64,000 nt of DNA, from contig CM049322.1 in the NCBI GenBank assembly GCA_026874595.1, positions 7,551,900-7,615,899 of the forward strand, in the 5' to 3' direction. The notes under the pieces were generated by a model. The model had not been told where the DNA came from, did not search any database, and saw nothing but the letters and a program-made list of their open reading frames with translations. Position numbers and translations under genes: made by a program. The first letter of the stretch is position 1. Each line of letters opens with the position of its first letter. The stretch comes from Sipunculus nudus. Taxonomy: Eukaryota; Annelida; Sipuncula; Golfingiida; Sipunculidae. Of this stretch, positions 18,131 to 27,920 are shown piece by piece.

Positions 18131-21070
18131 TCACGAACAAAACGGGTAACATGAATCTGAATCGCACAACAGGGTGCGTTCGTCATCCAGACGCAGCAAT
18201 CTCTGGCACTCTGCCATGGTGGTTGGACACAGCGATTTTATACCGTAGGGTAACAGGTTTTCTTGCGCGTGGGCAGACCGTGGGGGTGTGTGTTGGACGG
18301 CGACGGAATGAAATATGTGCGATAGCATCTTCTGCAGTTGCGCCGTTGTTACTGTTCGCAAGACTGGCAGCACCGCCGCGTACAGTACGTCGTTGTACCT
18401 TTCCCAGTCTAAGGTTGTGCCTGGCAAGACGTGGTCACGGTGCACTAGTCCCACGTTGAAACACAGGTCCTCTGCCGGCACGTTTCGTGCTTTGATTTTG
18501 GAACATGACAGGATAGGGCGGCCCGCGTGTTCGGCGTCTCCCAGCAACCCCCTGTGGAAAGGGCTGTATGCCCAGTCGGCCGGACTGTACACTGCGGGGC
18601 GTTCAACCCAAACGTAAGGCCCCGCTTTCCCCTTCACGGTCAAACGTACAGGCAAACGGCCTTCCTTCCACACGTAAGGATCGAAATCTCGCAGTGACAC
18701 CAGGGCTTTTGTTACTTCGGCGAAATCACCCTTCTGTTTGCTGTGTGCCCCCTTCGTAGGAGCTGACAGCTTTATCGGGAAAGCGGGCAGGAGGAACCGA
18801 TTGACGAGATCGGGTTGATTTCCCAATACACCTTTTAGGTCTGTCGTGTGCACTTCCCACGTTGTCGGCCAGTGTTTGTACATTTCTTTCATGCCTGCAC
18901 GCACACACTGTTCCACTTCATCTCGCGTTGCGACTTCCACTGGGCAGCCAGTGTCTGCTTTTCCGCCGAGTATCAGCACGACCTCATGTAACGTGGCGTC
19001 GATGGCCTCTGAGACAGCTTGGCAATGATCAGACCTGTGGATGCCAGTTACCTTGGACAAGCGCCAACCGGACGATGGATCGCGTTTGGCGTGAAATAAA
19101 TGACAGGGCCCGATGAGGCCGACGAGGTTGTAGGACCCTTCGAGTTTGAAGGTCATCTCAGCAAAGCCTGTCAGACTCTGTACTCTGCTTTGAAATATAT
19201 CCAGTTCCGCATCAGACCCTGCAACCGCGTCTTCGCTTGTGCCCGTTAGGTCTGGGGAAGCCTCGAACAGTACGCTGTCTTTCATCACGCGCAACAAACG
19301 ATTCGTTTTAGGCACGCACTCCACCATAGCTGTGCTTGCCTGCTGTGCCAGTTGTGTCCATCTGTCATAGAGCTCAGGGGCGTAATACTTCGACTGTCCG
19401 TAAGTGATCACTTGGCAGGCTTTTACGCGGGAGGCGGCCGATTTCGATGGTGAGAATAAGCGCCTGCGTTCCGCCAACCAAGCCAGCAGCTCACGTAAAT
19501 ACTCCGTGTCCAGGTGTGCTCCTAGGGTGGGGTAAAACTGGTTGGCGTCCATACCGTAAAACTGCCCCGTGTGAACGCCCCGCTTGGCATAAATCACCCC
19601 TCCCGTTTGCGGCGGGAGTCCTTTGACGATAGTGACCGCATGATTATCTTTATCGGCACCCTCATCATCGCGTGCTTGGTTCTGTTCTGAAAGGGGTTCT
19701 CCTTCGTTGCAGACGCATGGATTGCACGTATGTGGCTCAATTGGGATTCGGCTATGTGGTTCTGTTCTGCTTTTGCTATGCCGTTTTGACAGGGGTATGG
19801 CGACATCCGCAACAAAAGCTTGAGGTGACAAATTCAGCGGCCATCCCATGATGGATATATGGGCGTGCAGGCTATCCTCGCCTGCGTGACACGGGACACC
19901 CGAATTCACAAAGGCCAATTTACCCTGGCCAGTAACCACACAACCGTAGGGTAATATAATAAAAAGCTCCGACCTGTGCAGGGGCGAAGGACACATGTGT
20001 TCCAGGACCCATGACGCCTGCGCGAAGGCACCATGTCTGATGTCACTTAGGTCAGAGCTGACGTCCAGCCAATGGATGTCATCCGGGAGCGTGTGTGATG
20101 GAGGTTGACACAATAGGAACGCACCGCCGAACTCCGTGTCCTCTAAACATTGGTTGAGCATTTCGGAAAATGCACTCAATTCACGCGCTTTCCTCAAAGG
20201 GTTGGCTGTTTGTGGTACAGGGCATCGTGCTAATGTGAGCTGTGGCAATGTGAACATGTCTGAGGGTACGTTCATCGTGGCACCGGACGTCTGCAATAAG
20301 TGTATGACGGCGCGCGAAAGCGGGTCCCATGCGACAGCGTTGTGCCTTTGGCGGTGACCATTGCATACGTTGAGTGACTCGTGTACGGCCGAATTGACGA
20401 CTCGTGTGAATGTTTGCTCCGTGATTGCGTCCGCATCACCGTCGGTCGCACGGTTTGTCGATTTCCGGTGGAGGTCGTGTGCAGGCCAGGAAACATTTCC
20501 GATGACATCTTTTGGTAAACGTAAGCGTTTCACATGCAGCCACGCACGCATGTCCATCTCCGAATGGTCAAGCGCAAAGTGTGAGAGAACACCTGGGTAC
20601 CTCCCGGTCCCGCCACGGGGTGCCGGCAGGAAGACAGGTCGCACACCACTGGTCATCAGCGGAGGGAAACAGGCGAGCGGGTGCTCTTTGTTCCTACTAG
20701 CAGCGGATAGGTGCATGCAGAGTGCCTGAAAAAGGTGAGGTATGAAATCGTGCCACACGCTATTTTCGGTCGGGAGTTTGTCACAGAATGTCCAAGGGCA
20801 CTTCCAGGTATGCGAGTCCCTGTGGTCTTTCGGCAGACGTGCATGTAACCTGACATTCAACCCTCCCGGTATTTTAAAAGGCAGAGGCAGATATCGGACG
20901 CCCTTATCTGTCCCCTCACACGGAACGCAGGTGAAAGTAGCCAAGGCACACGTTCCGTCGTGGGATATCGCATGAAACCTCCATGCAAGAATCATGATCC
21001 TCGTACATGTCATGTTCCCATTCTCAGAAGCGATGTGACTGCCGGTCACACATGGCGACGTTTCCGTCAT
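18131..21070 (-). CDS. Highly divergent B-family DNA polymerase
   Basis: 979 residues from the ATG at 21070; the frame runs to a GTG at 21112. The catalytic palm is recognisable in order. A GGVIYAKRG lead-in precedes motif A at about 505-512 (MDANQFYP, with the Asp and YP kept). Motif B lies at about 548-557 (KACQVITYG, with the Lys and YG kept). Motif C lies at about 595-602 (VMKDSVLFE, in place of the usual DTDS; the second Asp is kept, the first is not). A thumb-like segment follows (GPYVWVERP). The spacing between motifs is short. I do not see a canonical exonuclease DxE motif in the N-terminal half. Expected role: replicative DNA polymerase in the nucleus. No own poly(A) signal before the 319-residue gene. 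Confidence 0.7.
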   Translation of the reverse strand: MTETSPCVTGSHIASENGNMTCTRIMILAWRFHAISHDGTCALATFTCVPCEGTDKGVRYLPLPFKIPGGLNVRLHARLPKDHRDSHTWKCPWTFCDKLPTENSVWHDFIPHLFQALCMHLSAASRNKEHPLACFPPLMTSGVRPVFLPAPRGGTGRYPGVLSHFALDHSEMDMRAWLHVKRLRLPKDVIGNVSWPAHDLHRKSTNRATDGDADAITEQTFTRVVNSAVHESLNVCNGHRQRHNAVAWDPLSRAVIHLLQTSGATMNVPSDMFTLPQLTLARCPVPQTANPLRKARELSAFSEMLNQCLEDTEFGGAFLLCQPPSHTLPDDIHWLDVSSDLSDIRHGAFAQASWVLEHMCPSPLHRSELFIILPYGCVVTGQGKLAFVNSGVPCHAGEDSLHAHISIMGWPLNLSPQAFVADVAIPLSKRHSKSRTEPHSRIPIEPHTCNPCVCNEGEPLSEQNQARDDEGADKDNHAVTIVKGLPPQTGGVIYAKRGVHTGQFYGMDANQFYPTLGAHLDTEYLRELLAWLAERRRLFSPSKSAASRVKACQVITYGQSKYYAPELYDRWTQLAQQASTAMVECVPKTNRLLRVMKDSVLFEASPDLTGTSEDAVAGSDAELDIFQSRVQSLTGFAEMTFKLEGSYNLVGLIGPCHLFHAKRDPSSGWRLSKVTGIHRSDHCQAVSEAIDATLHEVVLILGGKADTGCPVEVATRDEVEQCVRAGMKEMYKHWPTTWEVHTTDLKGVLGNQPDLVNRFLLPAFPIKLSAPTKGAHSKQKGDFAEVTKALVSLRDFDPYVWKEGRLPVRLTVKGKAGPYVWVERPAVYSPADWAYSPFHRGLLGDAEHAGRPILSCSKIKARNVPAEDLCFNVGLVHRDHVLPGTTLDWERYNDVLYAAVLPVLRTVTTAQLQKMLSHIFHSVAVQHTPPRSAHAQENLLPYGIKSLCPTTMAECQRLLRLDDERTLLCDSDSCYPFCS

Positions 21071-21183
21071 CACGTGACAGCAACTGTTTAACGTATGATA
21101 TGATCGGAACACAACCCCCCGTATCGTATCATTGACGGCCTGCCGTGCAGTTACGTCTGCGTCCCCAATGGCAGGCCACTACT

Positions 21184-21190
21184 TATATAA
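21184..21190 (+). promoter_or_regulatory. TATA box of the 173-residue gene
   Basis: TATATAA on the plus strand about 54 bases before the ATG at 21244. Transcription from here would begin after the GTG at 21145, which supports the shorter start. Confidence 0.55.
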
Positions 21191-21243
21191 GTGATACACG
21201 GCCCTGTGCCAGTTGCATATATGTACAAGTTGTGACCCTCGCG

Positions 21244-21765
21244 ATGTCGTCAGTGAGCCGTCGCGATAAACCTCGACCTAAGCGGTCGGTGTCACTCAGA
21301 CGGCTCGTCCTTCTAAAAGCCGCCATGACCAGTGTAAATGCTGAAGCGGCCAGGCAAATGGTAGACTTCATCAGGGAAGCGCGAAAGTCGGCTTCTGACT
21401 TGTCTGATTGCTACAGTCTTGCTCTGGCAACCAACTGTCATCTGAATGTGTGGAAGCACCTGCAAGTGGACCCATGGCCACCAGAATCGTGTCTGTTCTG
21501 TCTGATGAATCTCAATAACCAGTCCGGTCCTGTGTTGTCACCAGAAACGGAAGCAGCCGTCTACAAAGCGTTGTGTCGCGAGATCCCGTTTTTGGAGAGC
21601 ATGATCATCTTGGAAATTTACAAATTTACTCCCATGTCCGCTGATGCCGAATTGCTTTCGTACGTTATTTACTGCTTGGAAAATATCGGATACATGTTGA
21701 AAGAGGACGAAGCCGAGTGGGGCAAAGGTCGTATGCGTTTTGAAATTGTGTCAACGGATGTATAG
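21244..21765 (+). CDS. Unknown protein, 173 residues
   Basis: The frame is open from a GTG at 21145, but the TATA box at 21184 favours the ATG at 21244. The N-terminus is Arg/Lys/Ser-rich (SRRDKPRPKRS), a possible nuclear signal. The rest is helical and acidic, with a PESCLFC segment holding two close Cys. No family recognised. It stands divergent from the polymerase gene and convergent with the capsid protein candidate. No AATAAA is visible before the small 21925 frame, so both might be on one transcript. Confidence 0.6.
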   Translation: MSSVSRRDKPRPKRSVSLRRLVLLKAAMTSVNAEAARQMVDFIREARKSASDLSDCYSLALATNCHLNVWKHLQVDPWPPESCLFCLMNLNNQSGPVLSPETEAAVYKALCREIPFLESMIILEIYKFTPMSADAELLSYVIYCLENIGYMLKEDEAEWGKGRMRFEIVSTDV

Positions 21766-21924
21766 CCTAACGCGCTCTGCCCCCACGTACAGGATTGTAC
21801 GATAGGAGACATTGCAAAGAGGAGGGGACTCTCACAGATTCTCAAACCAGGACTGAACTTTGTTTGCATATTCTTGTTGTTAGTATTACCAAACATTTGA
21901 CCAACATTGTGGGGTGTTTTTGGC

Positions 21925-22065
21925 ATGCGTTATAAAGAGGTATTCGACATTGTGTTCATGTGTTGTGTTGTTTTTGGGATCGGCGTGTTGTGTGTGTGTT
22001 TGAACATGACCATGTACGCAACATATAACAAACAACGAATGCTTGCGACTATAAACCTTTATTAG
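21925..22065 (+). CDS. Candidate small membrane protein, 46 residues
   Basis: ATG-to-TAG frame between the 173-residue gene and the capsid gene. A charged N-terminus (MRYKE) precedes a strongly hydrophobic helix rich in Val, Cys and Gly (about residues 8-29). The tail is basic and polar (YNKQR). It overlaps the 3' untranslated end of the minus-strand capsid gene. T-rich sequence readily encodes hydrophobic residues by chance, so this is only a candidate. Confidence 0.35.
   Translation: MRYKEVFDIVFMCCVVFGIGVLCVCLNMTMYATYNKQRMLATINLY
22058..22063 (-). terminator. Poly(A) signal of the capsid protein candidate
   Basis: AATAAA on the minus strand about 60 bases past the stop at 22121. Confidence 0.6.
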
Positions 22066-22120
22066 ATAACAGTTCCAAAACATTTTACAACGTCTTTGAC
22101 AATTACCGCTCCAATCCCTT

Positions 22121-25100
22121 TCATGCCATTGGACGGCCTCCAGACGTGGCAGGGTTGGCATTTGGGTTGAATAGTAATGTGTTAAACCCGTTCAATTTGT
22201 AGTTTCCGTCAGGGAAGCGCGTGGGCTCACCCCATGTACGGTTATCCAAGGACAGGTGAGGGGCTGAACAAGATGTCATTGGCACGGCCCCGCCTAGGAC
22301 GTGGCTGAGATGTCGGTACTGGCCCGGGCTATTGGACAGGCTCATCGGACTGATATGTGTGTGGCTTGCATCTCCTTTTGTCCCGACCTTCCATCCGGGT
22401 ACAGGAACGTCTGCTCCTGGTGTTTTCCTTTTCCTCCCTAGATGGCCAAGTTCCATGTTCTCCAACAGTTCGGTCAGGCCGCGGTCCAGTCCGTTGTGAA
22501 CGGGTGACCTCTCAGCAATCGTCTGAGGCATGCGCAACAGTTCCCCTACACTCGTCTGTGAATGTCCTACGTAAGCCAAGGAGAACGGCAATGATGCCCA
22601 CGGGTTGCTGAAACCGGAAGCCTCCCCCGTGAAAAACATGGAGCGGGTCATCCGGTTGGCACAGTCTTGAAAAGCGTCCGACTTGCCCGGGTTACGCACG
22701 TCCACGACGTTGCAGAACGCTTCCAGTGGCATGCAAGTAGGCACCAACAGTATATCGGTTGTGGACTTTTCTGCCTGGCCGCGACCCGCGTCCCTCTCTG
22801 GCCAATAGGCGCTGTGTCCTTGAACGTAACCGGCTGTCTTTTGCAGGGGATCTGCGCCTGTGGAGCTTGCGGTCATCTTTCCGGCGAGACTGCTCCCGTA
22901 CGCCTTTGCACTTTCCACGTACAACGTAGCCACGTCAGATGTTATGTTTCGTGCGTTCCTGTCGATGCCTTGCCAGGAGACCCTTGGGTGGTATGCCCCG
23001 TCTGTGCGGTTTCCTGTGAACATGGCGTGCGGCACAACGAGGCCTGATGTGCCCATCTTGGTTTCAGAAAAACGGAGCATTTCTTGCACGATCGTGCCAC
23101 TGTGAGTGTCGTTGATCGTCTCTTGCGTGTGCACGGGTCCCTGTCTGAGCCATATACTCGCAGGGGTGGCTGCGAACAGGTGTTCTGTTTCCACTTTGTC
23201 GTGTTGCAGCACCATGCAACCCAGGGTGGCATGACCTGCCTGCTTTGCAAGAGCGCATATACCGGCTGCTGTTGCATATGTCTGTTGTACAGGTGTTATC
23301 ATCACCCTGGCCTCCGGGCTCAACTGCGAAAGTGCTACGCGGCGCGAGTGAATGCCGTCTCGCTGAACTGGGTGATGTGCCGCAGCGTAAAGGTATATGT
23401 CCGGCTGCATGTCACACCCGTTGTACCGTGGTATATCCTTTCCAATCAATTTTCCTTTATTTTCCGTTAGGGTTTCGCACATGTTTACGTCCATCACTTC
23501 TAGGGACAAGGGCAGGGGAAACCACAGTGTTTGGGCTGTTTCATCTGTGACAATCTTTTTTGCAGCCTCCAGTTTCGTTTTGGTGGATGGTTTTATCAAG
23601 CCGGTGTCGTCGTCGTATTCGAACGTGATACCCTCAAATGTTTTCAGCGTAATGTGGCTCACGTCACCAGAAATGTCGACGGCGTTTTTTAGGAAGACCC
23701 CGTCCGTGCATAATGCAGTTTCCGTTCTGTAAAGGCAACCGTTTGTTGTTTTCATACGCAGACTGGCTGCCGGTACAGCTGATATGCGGAAAACCGTGTT
23801 ATCTAAAGGGTAGAATTGTGTTTGAGTGTCCCAGGATGAGTGTCGGTTATTTCGAGCTGTCTTTTTGAATAAGTCCCTCGCTGTAGCCACAGTGACACAC
23901 GCGGCCATCTGTTGGTTATCCTGACGTGGTTTAACAGCTGTCATTGTGCTCCCGCAAAGTTGCTGCATTATGCTGTAAAATGTCTTCATTTGAATCATGT
24001 CTTGTGGCGTTGCTGTTTGGAATATATTAGTTGGTATCTTAACATGAAATTTGCTATACGCGTTTGTCTGATCACGTTTTGCCTTTTTAGTCACATCGTA
24101 CTTAGTTGGGTGAGTAGCAAACTCATCCGGATCCTGCCGCATCCATGCGAAACACGTCACGTCCGTTGAGTCTTTCATGTCGACATGCTGCCACATGTTA
24201 GACGCCGTCACGCCCATTGGTAGCGGTGTGGGTAAAGCAAGGTCTGTGCAACTGCTGATTTCTTGACTACGCCGTAGTAATATTGCAGATTCTTTTTTTG
24301 TGAACGTCACTGCCTCGGATGACACGAGTTTTGCTGCTATCTGCCCGTGACCCAAAACCTGCAGATCGGCAGCTAATCGTTTCATCAAACACCCTGCGAC
24401 ATCTTCAGTTAACTTCACTATGCCACGGCATGCTTGTTGTAGTTTTTGTAAAGGCGGGAACTGCCTCAATACAGGGGGGAGTGGCACTGTTGCGATCGCC
24501 TTCATCAGCGTCAGGTTTGAGTCGCATGTCAGCACCCCTCCGAAAGCGGAAAATATGTAAGCTGACCGTAGCAGGTACTGGAATTCAATGCTTTCTCCAT
24601 TTTCACAAACGTGTGTGTGAAATTTTTCGACGAACAACATGTCAGTGGGGTACTTGGCGATCAGCATCGCTTCCCAGCGTTTGCAGAGCAGGTCTTGACA
24701 AGAGTGGTTCAACGACGTACTCCAGACCCTGGCTGCCTCTGAGCGCGGATCAGTGGGGTCCAACAGGTAAGGGTAATGCGTCCTCGCTATGCTCTCACCC
24801 GCGTCCTGAACGCTGGACAGGGGTCGGAGACAGAGCGGTATATTTTCAAGATGAAATCTCGGTACGAACAGCGCGGATGTTCCTTCCTTGAACCCGTCTG
24901 GTATTGTACCACCTGTTATTTCACACAATTTTGAAAAAGATGTTTTGTCAAGATTCTTTGGGATGAAGTGTAGCGTCTGGAAGGGGTTAGGTTGGTCATG
25001 GAGCAGACGCACAGATCCCGCTTGGTGATAGTTCATGTGGTCCACATTACTCAGGCTGCGCTGCAGAGGCAATAGCAGTGTGTTCTCACAGGTCCATCCG

Positions 25101-26989
25101 TACGATCTCGCCATAGGCCCTTCAGTTTCATGCAACCTCAAAGCTGTGGTCGATACGTCATGGTGTGCAACAACATCACACAGGGACGCTCGGGTTTTTG
25201 GAGGAAAGACGTCCCATACTCCTGCAGTGTGTGTACTTTCGTCATTTCTCCCGGAAGGTCCGGATGTCCCTGCAGCATGCAGTTTGGAAGGCGTGTTGTA
25301 CCTTTTAGTTGTACTCACGAAATTGTACAGGTCCGGGTTGAAAAGGACGTCGATCAGTGCCTGGAGAGCCGTAACGGTTTCGTCGCGGCCCCCGTAGGTT
25401 TTCCACGTCATGCTCACGGGCACTTGCAGGCGTTGTTTTGCGCTCGGGTTCCTGACTGGGTGTGGGTCACCTAGGTTTCCTGTAGTACAAGACGGGTTCT
25501 GCAAGCGGTCCAGCACGTAGTCTAGTTGACTGCACAGCGCTATCGGTGTGGTCTGCGTCACGTGCAGTATGTCCCGTGTCACATCACGGTCCACGCGGCG
25601 TGTCACGTCTGTCACATCGCTGACGTCTTTCGAAAACAAGACCAGACCGTCTCTGTGGGTCAACCCCGGGAATGTCTGTACCACGTAACCCTTTTCCACT
25701 CCAGCGAAAAGAGTCTCCGTAGGTTCCCCGTTGCTGTCGACAGGGCCCCGCATGATCGAGACGTATTCTTCGGCTGTCGGTTCTCTGTCTTTCACGGTCT
25801 CTTTGTTGCTGTGTATGTTAAGGACCATGATACCCGTATGTGCGATCATCTGTTCCTCCGTTTTGTTTATGCGGAGCACACCACGGCGCAAGTCTATCAG
25901 CAAGCGGTACATTGACATACCTTGAGCCATCTGCTGGTAAGTCTCGGGTCCCATCAGCACCACACACAGAACATCCGAGGCATCGAACAGTTCACTTTCC
26001 GAGGACAAAAGATCTTTCATCCGTTGCAGGTGAAGCTTCTGAGTGATGCTGGGCGGGTCGGCTCCCGGTCTGCTGAGCTGGGCCTCAGCTTCCTCCACGG
26101 CGACTTTCAATTTTGCCTTTGCTCCAGACCAAGGCGCCCCTTCGTCTCTTTGCGACCTCTCGCGGATGAAAGGAATCCGGTCACACTGCTGGCTGCACTG
26201 GTTCGCCAGGCGGCGGACAGCGCCGTATGCGTCCAGCCGGACTGAAAACAGGTTCGCCATAAACATCCTCGCCGCCTCATTCAGTGCCTGACATTTCATA
26301 AGAGCTATGCGGTTGGGGTCAGGGGCACGTTGCAGCTGCAACCTGGTAGCGTACAGTGCCCGCATAATGGCTGCGTCCGGCGATATGTCCCTCAGGAACT
26401 CGCCCATGTGGGCCATGTTTCCGGCGCGCAGACTCGTTATGAGGTCCCTCATGCCGTCTTGCATCATATACCCGAACCGGACGATAGGTTCTGTGGTGTG
26501 AGCATCGTTTGTTTCACTGGCCAACTTTGTGCGTAATACGTTCAGCACGTCAAAGGGCACATCCAGGTAGGCTGAATGTGACAAGGCGAAGGTGAATTTC
26601 TTTTTCCGCCTCTGAACTGTCCTCGGGGGCGCCTTGTCTGACTGTGGCGGTTCCGACATCACAGCGTCTTTACTGACGTATTCGACATCTTCGTACCTGC
26701 AGTCCATCATGTGCGGATCGAAACTTTGCACCAAGCAAACGCCCAGGGGTGTGTTTTGAACGCCTCGCACTGACGCACCCGCCACATAGCATTTATAATA
26801 TCTGATAAATTTGGATTCCAGCAACCGTGCATCCATAGGGTCGTTTTCCAGCAGTCCTCCCGTGGCGTAACTCTTCGCTAGTGTGTACAGTTCCTGTACG
26901 CCCGTGTTGAGGTAAGGGGCCAGGTGATGGTTGTCAAATGCAAAGGCCCAAGGCCCCAGTTGTGGGTGTGGCGGTGGTATAGCGGCCAT
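22121..26989 (-). CDS. Candidate major capsid protein, 1622 residues
   Basis: The longest gene outside the giant tegument region, with an unbroken frame from ATG to TGA. Mixed alpha/beta, no membrane span, no enzyme motif, and no low-complexity region except a short Lys-rich patch near 129-133 (RRKKK). Length, single-chain character and company (polymerase, nuclease, primase, UL36-like protein) fit the herpesvirus major capsid protein, which is 1100-1400 residues in known families. At 1622 this would be long. The C-terminal third has many short Pro/Gly turns and Asn/Ser-rich loops like a floor or tower region. I see no decisive signature, so the call rests on size and context. It might instead be an inner tegument protein. 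A structure prediction showing the HK97 fold would settle it. Confidence 0.5.
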   Translation of the reverse strand: MAAIPPPHPQLGPWAFAFDNHHLAPYLNTGVQELYTLAKSYATGGLLENDPMDARLLESKFIRYYKCYVAGASVRGVQNTPLGVCLVQSFDPHMMDCRYEDVEYVSKDAVMSEPPQSDKAPPRTVQRRKKKFTFALSHSAYLDVPFDVLNVLRTKLASETNDAHTTEPIVRFGYMMQDGMRDLITSLRAGNMAHMGEFLRDISPDAAIMRALYATRLQLQRAPDPNRIALMKCQALNEAARMFMANLFSVRLDAYGAVRRLANQCSQQCDRIPFIRERSQRDEGAPWSGAKAKLKVAVEEAEAQLSRPGADPPSITQKLHLQRMKDLLSSESELFDASDVLCVVLMGPETYQQMAQGMSMYRLLIDLRRGVLRINKTEEQMIAHTGIMVLNIHSNKETVKDREPTAEEYVSIMRGPVDSNGEPTETLFAGVEKGYVVQTFPGLTHRDGLVLFSKDVSDVTDVTRRVDRDVTRDILHVTQTTPIALCSQLDYVLDRLQNPSCTTGNLGDPHPVRNPSAKQRLQVPVSMTWKTYGGRDETVTALQALIDVLFNPDLYNFVSTTKRYNTPSKLHAAGTSGPSGRNDESTHTAGVWDVFPPKTRASLCDVVAHHDVSTTALRLHETEGPMARSYGWTCENTLLLPLQRSLSNVDHMNYHQAGSVRLLHDQPNPFQTLHFIPKNLDKTSFSKLCEITGGTIPDGFKEGTSALFVPRFHLENIPLCLRPLSSVQDAGESIARTHYPYLLDPTDPRSEAARVWSTSLNHSCQDLLCKRWEAMLIAKYPTDMLFVEKFHTHVCENGESIEFQYLLRSAYIFSAFGGVLTCDSNLTLMKAIATVPLPPVLRQFPPLQKLQQACRGIVKLTEDVAGCLMKRLAADLQVLGHGQIAAKLVSSEAVTFTKKESAILLRRSQEISSCTDLALPTPLPMGVTASNMWQHVDMKDSTDVTCFAWMRQDPDEFATHPTKYDVTKKAKRDQTNAYSKFHVKIPTNIFQTATPQDMIQMKTFYSIMQQLCGSTMTAVKPRQDNQQMAACVTVATARDLFKKTARNNRHSSWDTQTQFYPLDNTVFRISAVPAASLRMKTTNGCLYRTETALCTDGVFLKNAVDISGDVSHITLKTFEGITFEYDDDTGLIKPSTKTKLEAAKKIVTDETAQTLWFPLPLSLEVMDVNMCETLTENKGKLIGKDIPRYNGCDMQPDIYLYAAAHHPVQRDGIHSRRVALSQLSPEARVMITPVQQTYATAAGICALAKQAGHATLGCMVLQHDKVETEHLFAATPASIWLRQGPVHTQETINDTHSGTIVQEMLRFSETKMGTSGLVVPHAMFTGNRTDGAYHPRVSWQGIDRNARNITSDVATLYVESAKAYGSSLAGKMTASSTGADPLQKTAGYVQGHSAYWPERDAGRGQAEKSTTDILLVPTCMPLEAFCNVVDVRNPGKSDAFQDCANRMTRSMFFTGEASGFSNPWASLPFSLAYVGHSQTSVGELLRMPQTIAERSPVHNGLDRGLTELLENMELGHLGRKRKTPGADVPVPGWKVGTKGDASHTHISPMSLSNSPGQYRHLSHVLGGAVPMTSCSAPHLSLDNRTWGEPTRFPDGNYKLNGFNTLLFNPNANPATSGGRPMA

Positions 26990-27123
26990 GTTGCGGATCC
27001 TCGAGGGTAAACAAAAACAAAAACGTGTTTTCCGTTATACCTTTGGTTGTCACTGTTCTCAATTCCCGTAACGGCTCGATAACGAATTGACATGAACGTT
27101 GATGTAAAGCGAGAACGAGGTCA
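26990..27123. other. Divergent upstream region
   Basis: Sequence between the capsid candidate and the plus-strand membrane cluster. A TATAAC-like element on the minus strand near 27040 could drive the capsid gene. No gene is seen in it. Confidence 0.3.
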
Positions 27124-27231
27124 ATGGCCCCTTTCCAAATACAGGTCTGTGTCAGTAGCGGCTGTGTGGTTCTGTTGGTTATTGGATTGGGGGTGTTCCT
27201 ACTGTTCTTCTGTTCAGGTTGTTGTATATGA
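27124..27231 (+). CDS. Candidate microprotein with one membrane helix, 35 residues
   Basis: ATG-to-TGA frame just before the 219-residue membrane protein. After an eight-residue lead it is one continuous hydrophobic helix of about 20 residues ending in a Cys-rich tail (FFCSGCC), a possible palmitoylation site. No charged residue is present at all. A CAG-GTTG sequence near its end might instead be a splice donor, making this an exon. Real as a membrane-helix coding signal, uncertain as a gene. Confidence 0.35.
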   Translation: MAPFQIQVCVSSGCVVLLVIGLGVFLLFFCSGCCI

Positions 27232-27260
27232 TTGCCCTAATAACGAAAGCATAGACAACG

Positions 27261-27920
27261 ATGAACGGCAAGGCGTCATTCGTCAGAGGTCGCCGTCTTC
27301 GTATCATGTTCGCCTTTGTTCTTGTGTCTGCATACGGCATTATCATCACAACAGGCGCGGCACATATATCTTTATGTGACGACAGTTCTTTTCTTCCTAT
27401 ATGTATGATACAATATGGATCCAGCATGATCTGCTTGACTGTGTTCGCGTACCGTATTTCCGGAAGGAACAACCCAAGGGAGACGAAGATGTCCGCTCAT
27501 GAGGGACGTAATAAACATACGTTTGGGAGCAGACGAGGACCTCGAAAAAACACTTACATATTCAGAGACGAAAAAGATGACAATGGAGGTGACACGTGTG
27601 AGGAAAACCATGAAGGCGAAAGGTTACTGGTGCATGACAAAGAGAACGTGCGTGGCACGAAGGGTGATCCACGTGATTTTTACAGTCTCACGGGGATGGT
27701 AACAGCCTCTTCCAAATCCGCAATCGTGTCTGGTTTGCATGTGATCATGATCATCCCTTGGTTCATAAGTTTCTTGGTGCAGATGGTGCGCGTGGCGAAA
27801 ACAGGAATAGTTCAGCCCCCGTGCATCACGTTCTACGTACTCTCTGCCATGTACCTGTTATTCACTGCAGCCGCCCTCGTCCTTGAAACCACTCAGCACG
27901 CCCTTTGGGACAGATCGTGA
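27261..27920 (+). CDS. Multi-pass membrane protein, 219 residues
   Basis: Four hydrophobic segments by eye: about 14-34, 44-64, 155-177 and 186-208. They are separated by a long hydrophilic, Lys/Glu/Asp-rich loop (about 66-150). The pattern of two helices, a long charged loop and two helices gives both termini on the same side. A second Met at 16 lies just before helix 1. No family recognised. It opens a plus-strand cluster of membrane and host-interaction genes. An AATAAA at 27989-27994 follows the stop. Confidence 0.7.
   Translation: MNGKASFVRGRRLRIMFAFVLVSAYGIIITTGAAHISLCDDSSFLPICMIQYGSSMICLTVFAYRISGRNNPRETKMSAHEGRNKHTFGSRRGPRKNTYIFRDEKDDNGGDTCEENHEGERLLVHDKENVRGTKGDPRDFYSLTGMVTASSKSAIVSGLHVIMIIPWFISFLVQMVRVAKTGIVQPPCITFYVLSAMYLLFTAAALVLETTQHALWDRS

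Noticed and set aside
27092-27379. 95-codon plus-strand frame across the start of the 219-residue membrane gene
   Set aside because: Overlaps the better-supported frames at 27124 and 27261 and ends in His/Arg/Cys-rich shadow sequence.
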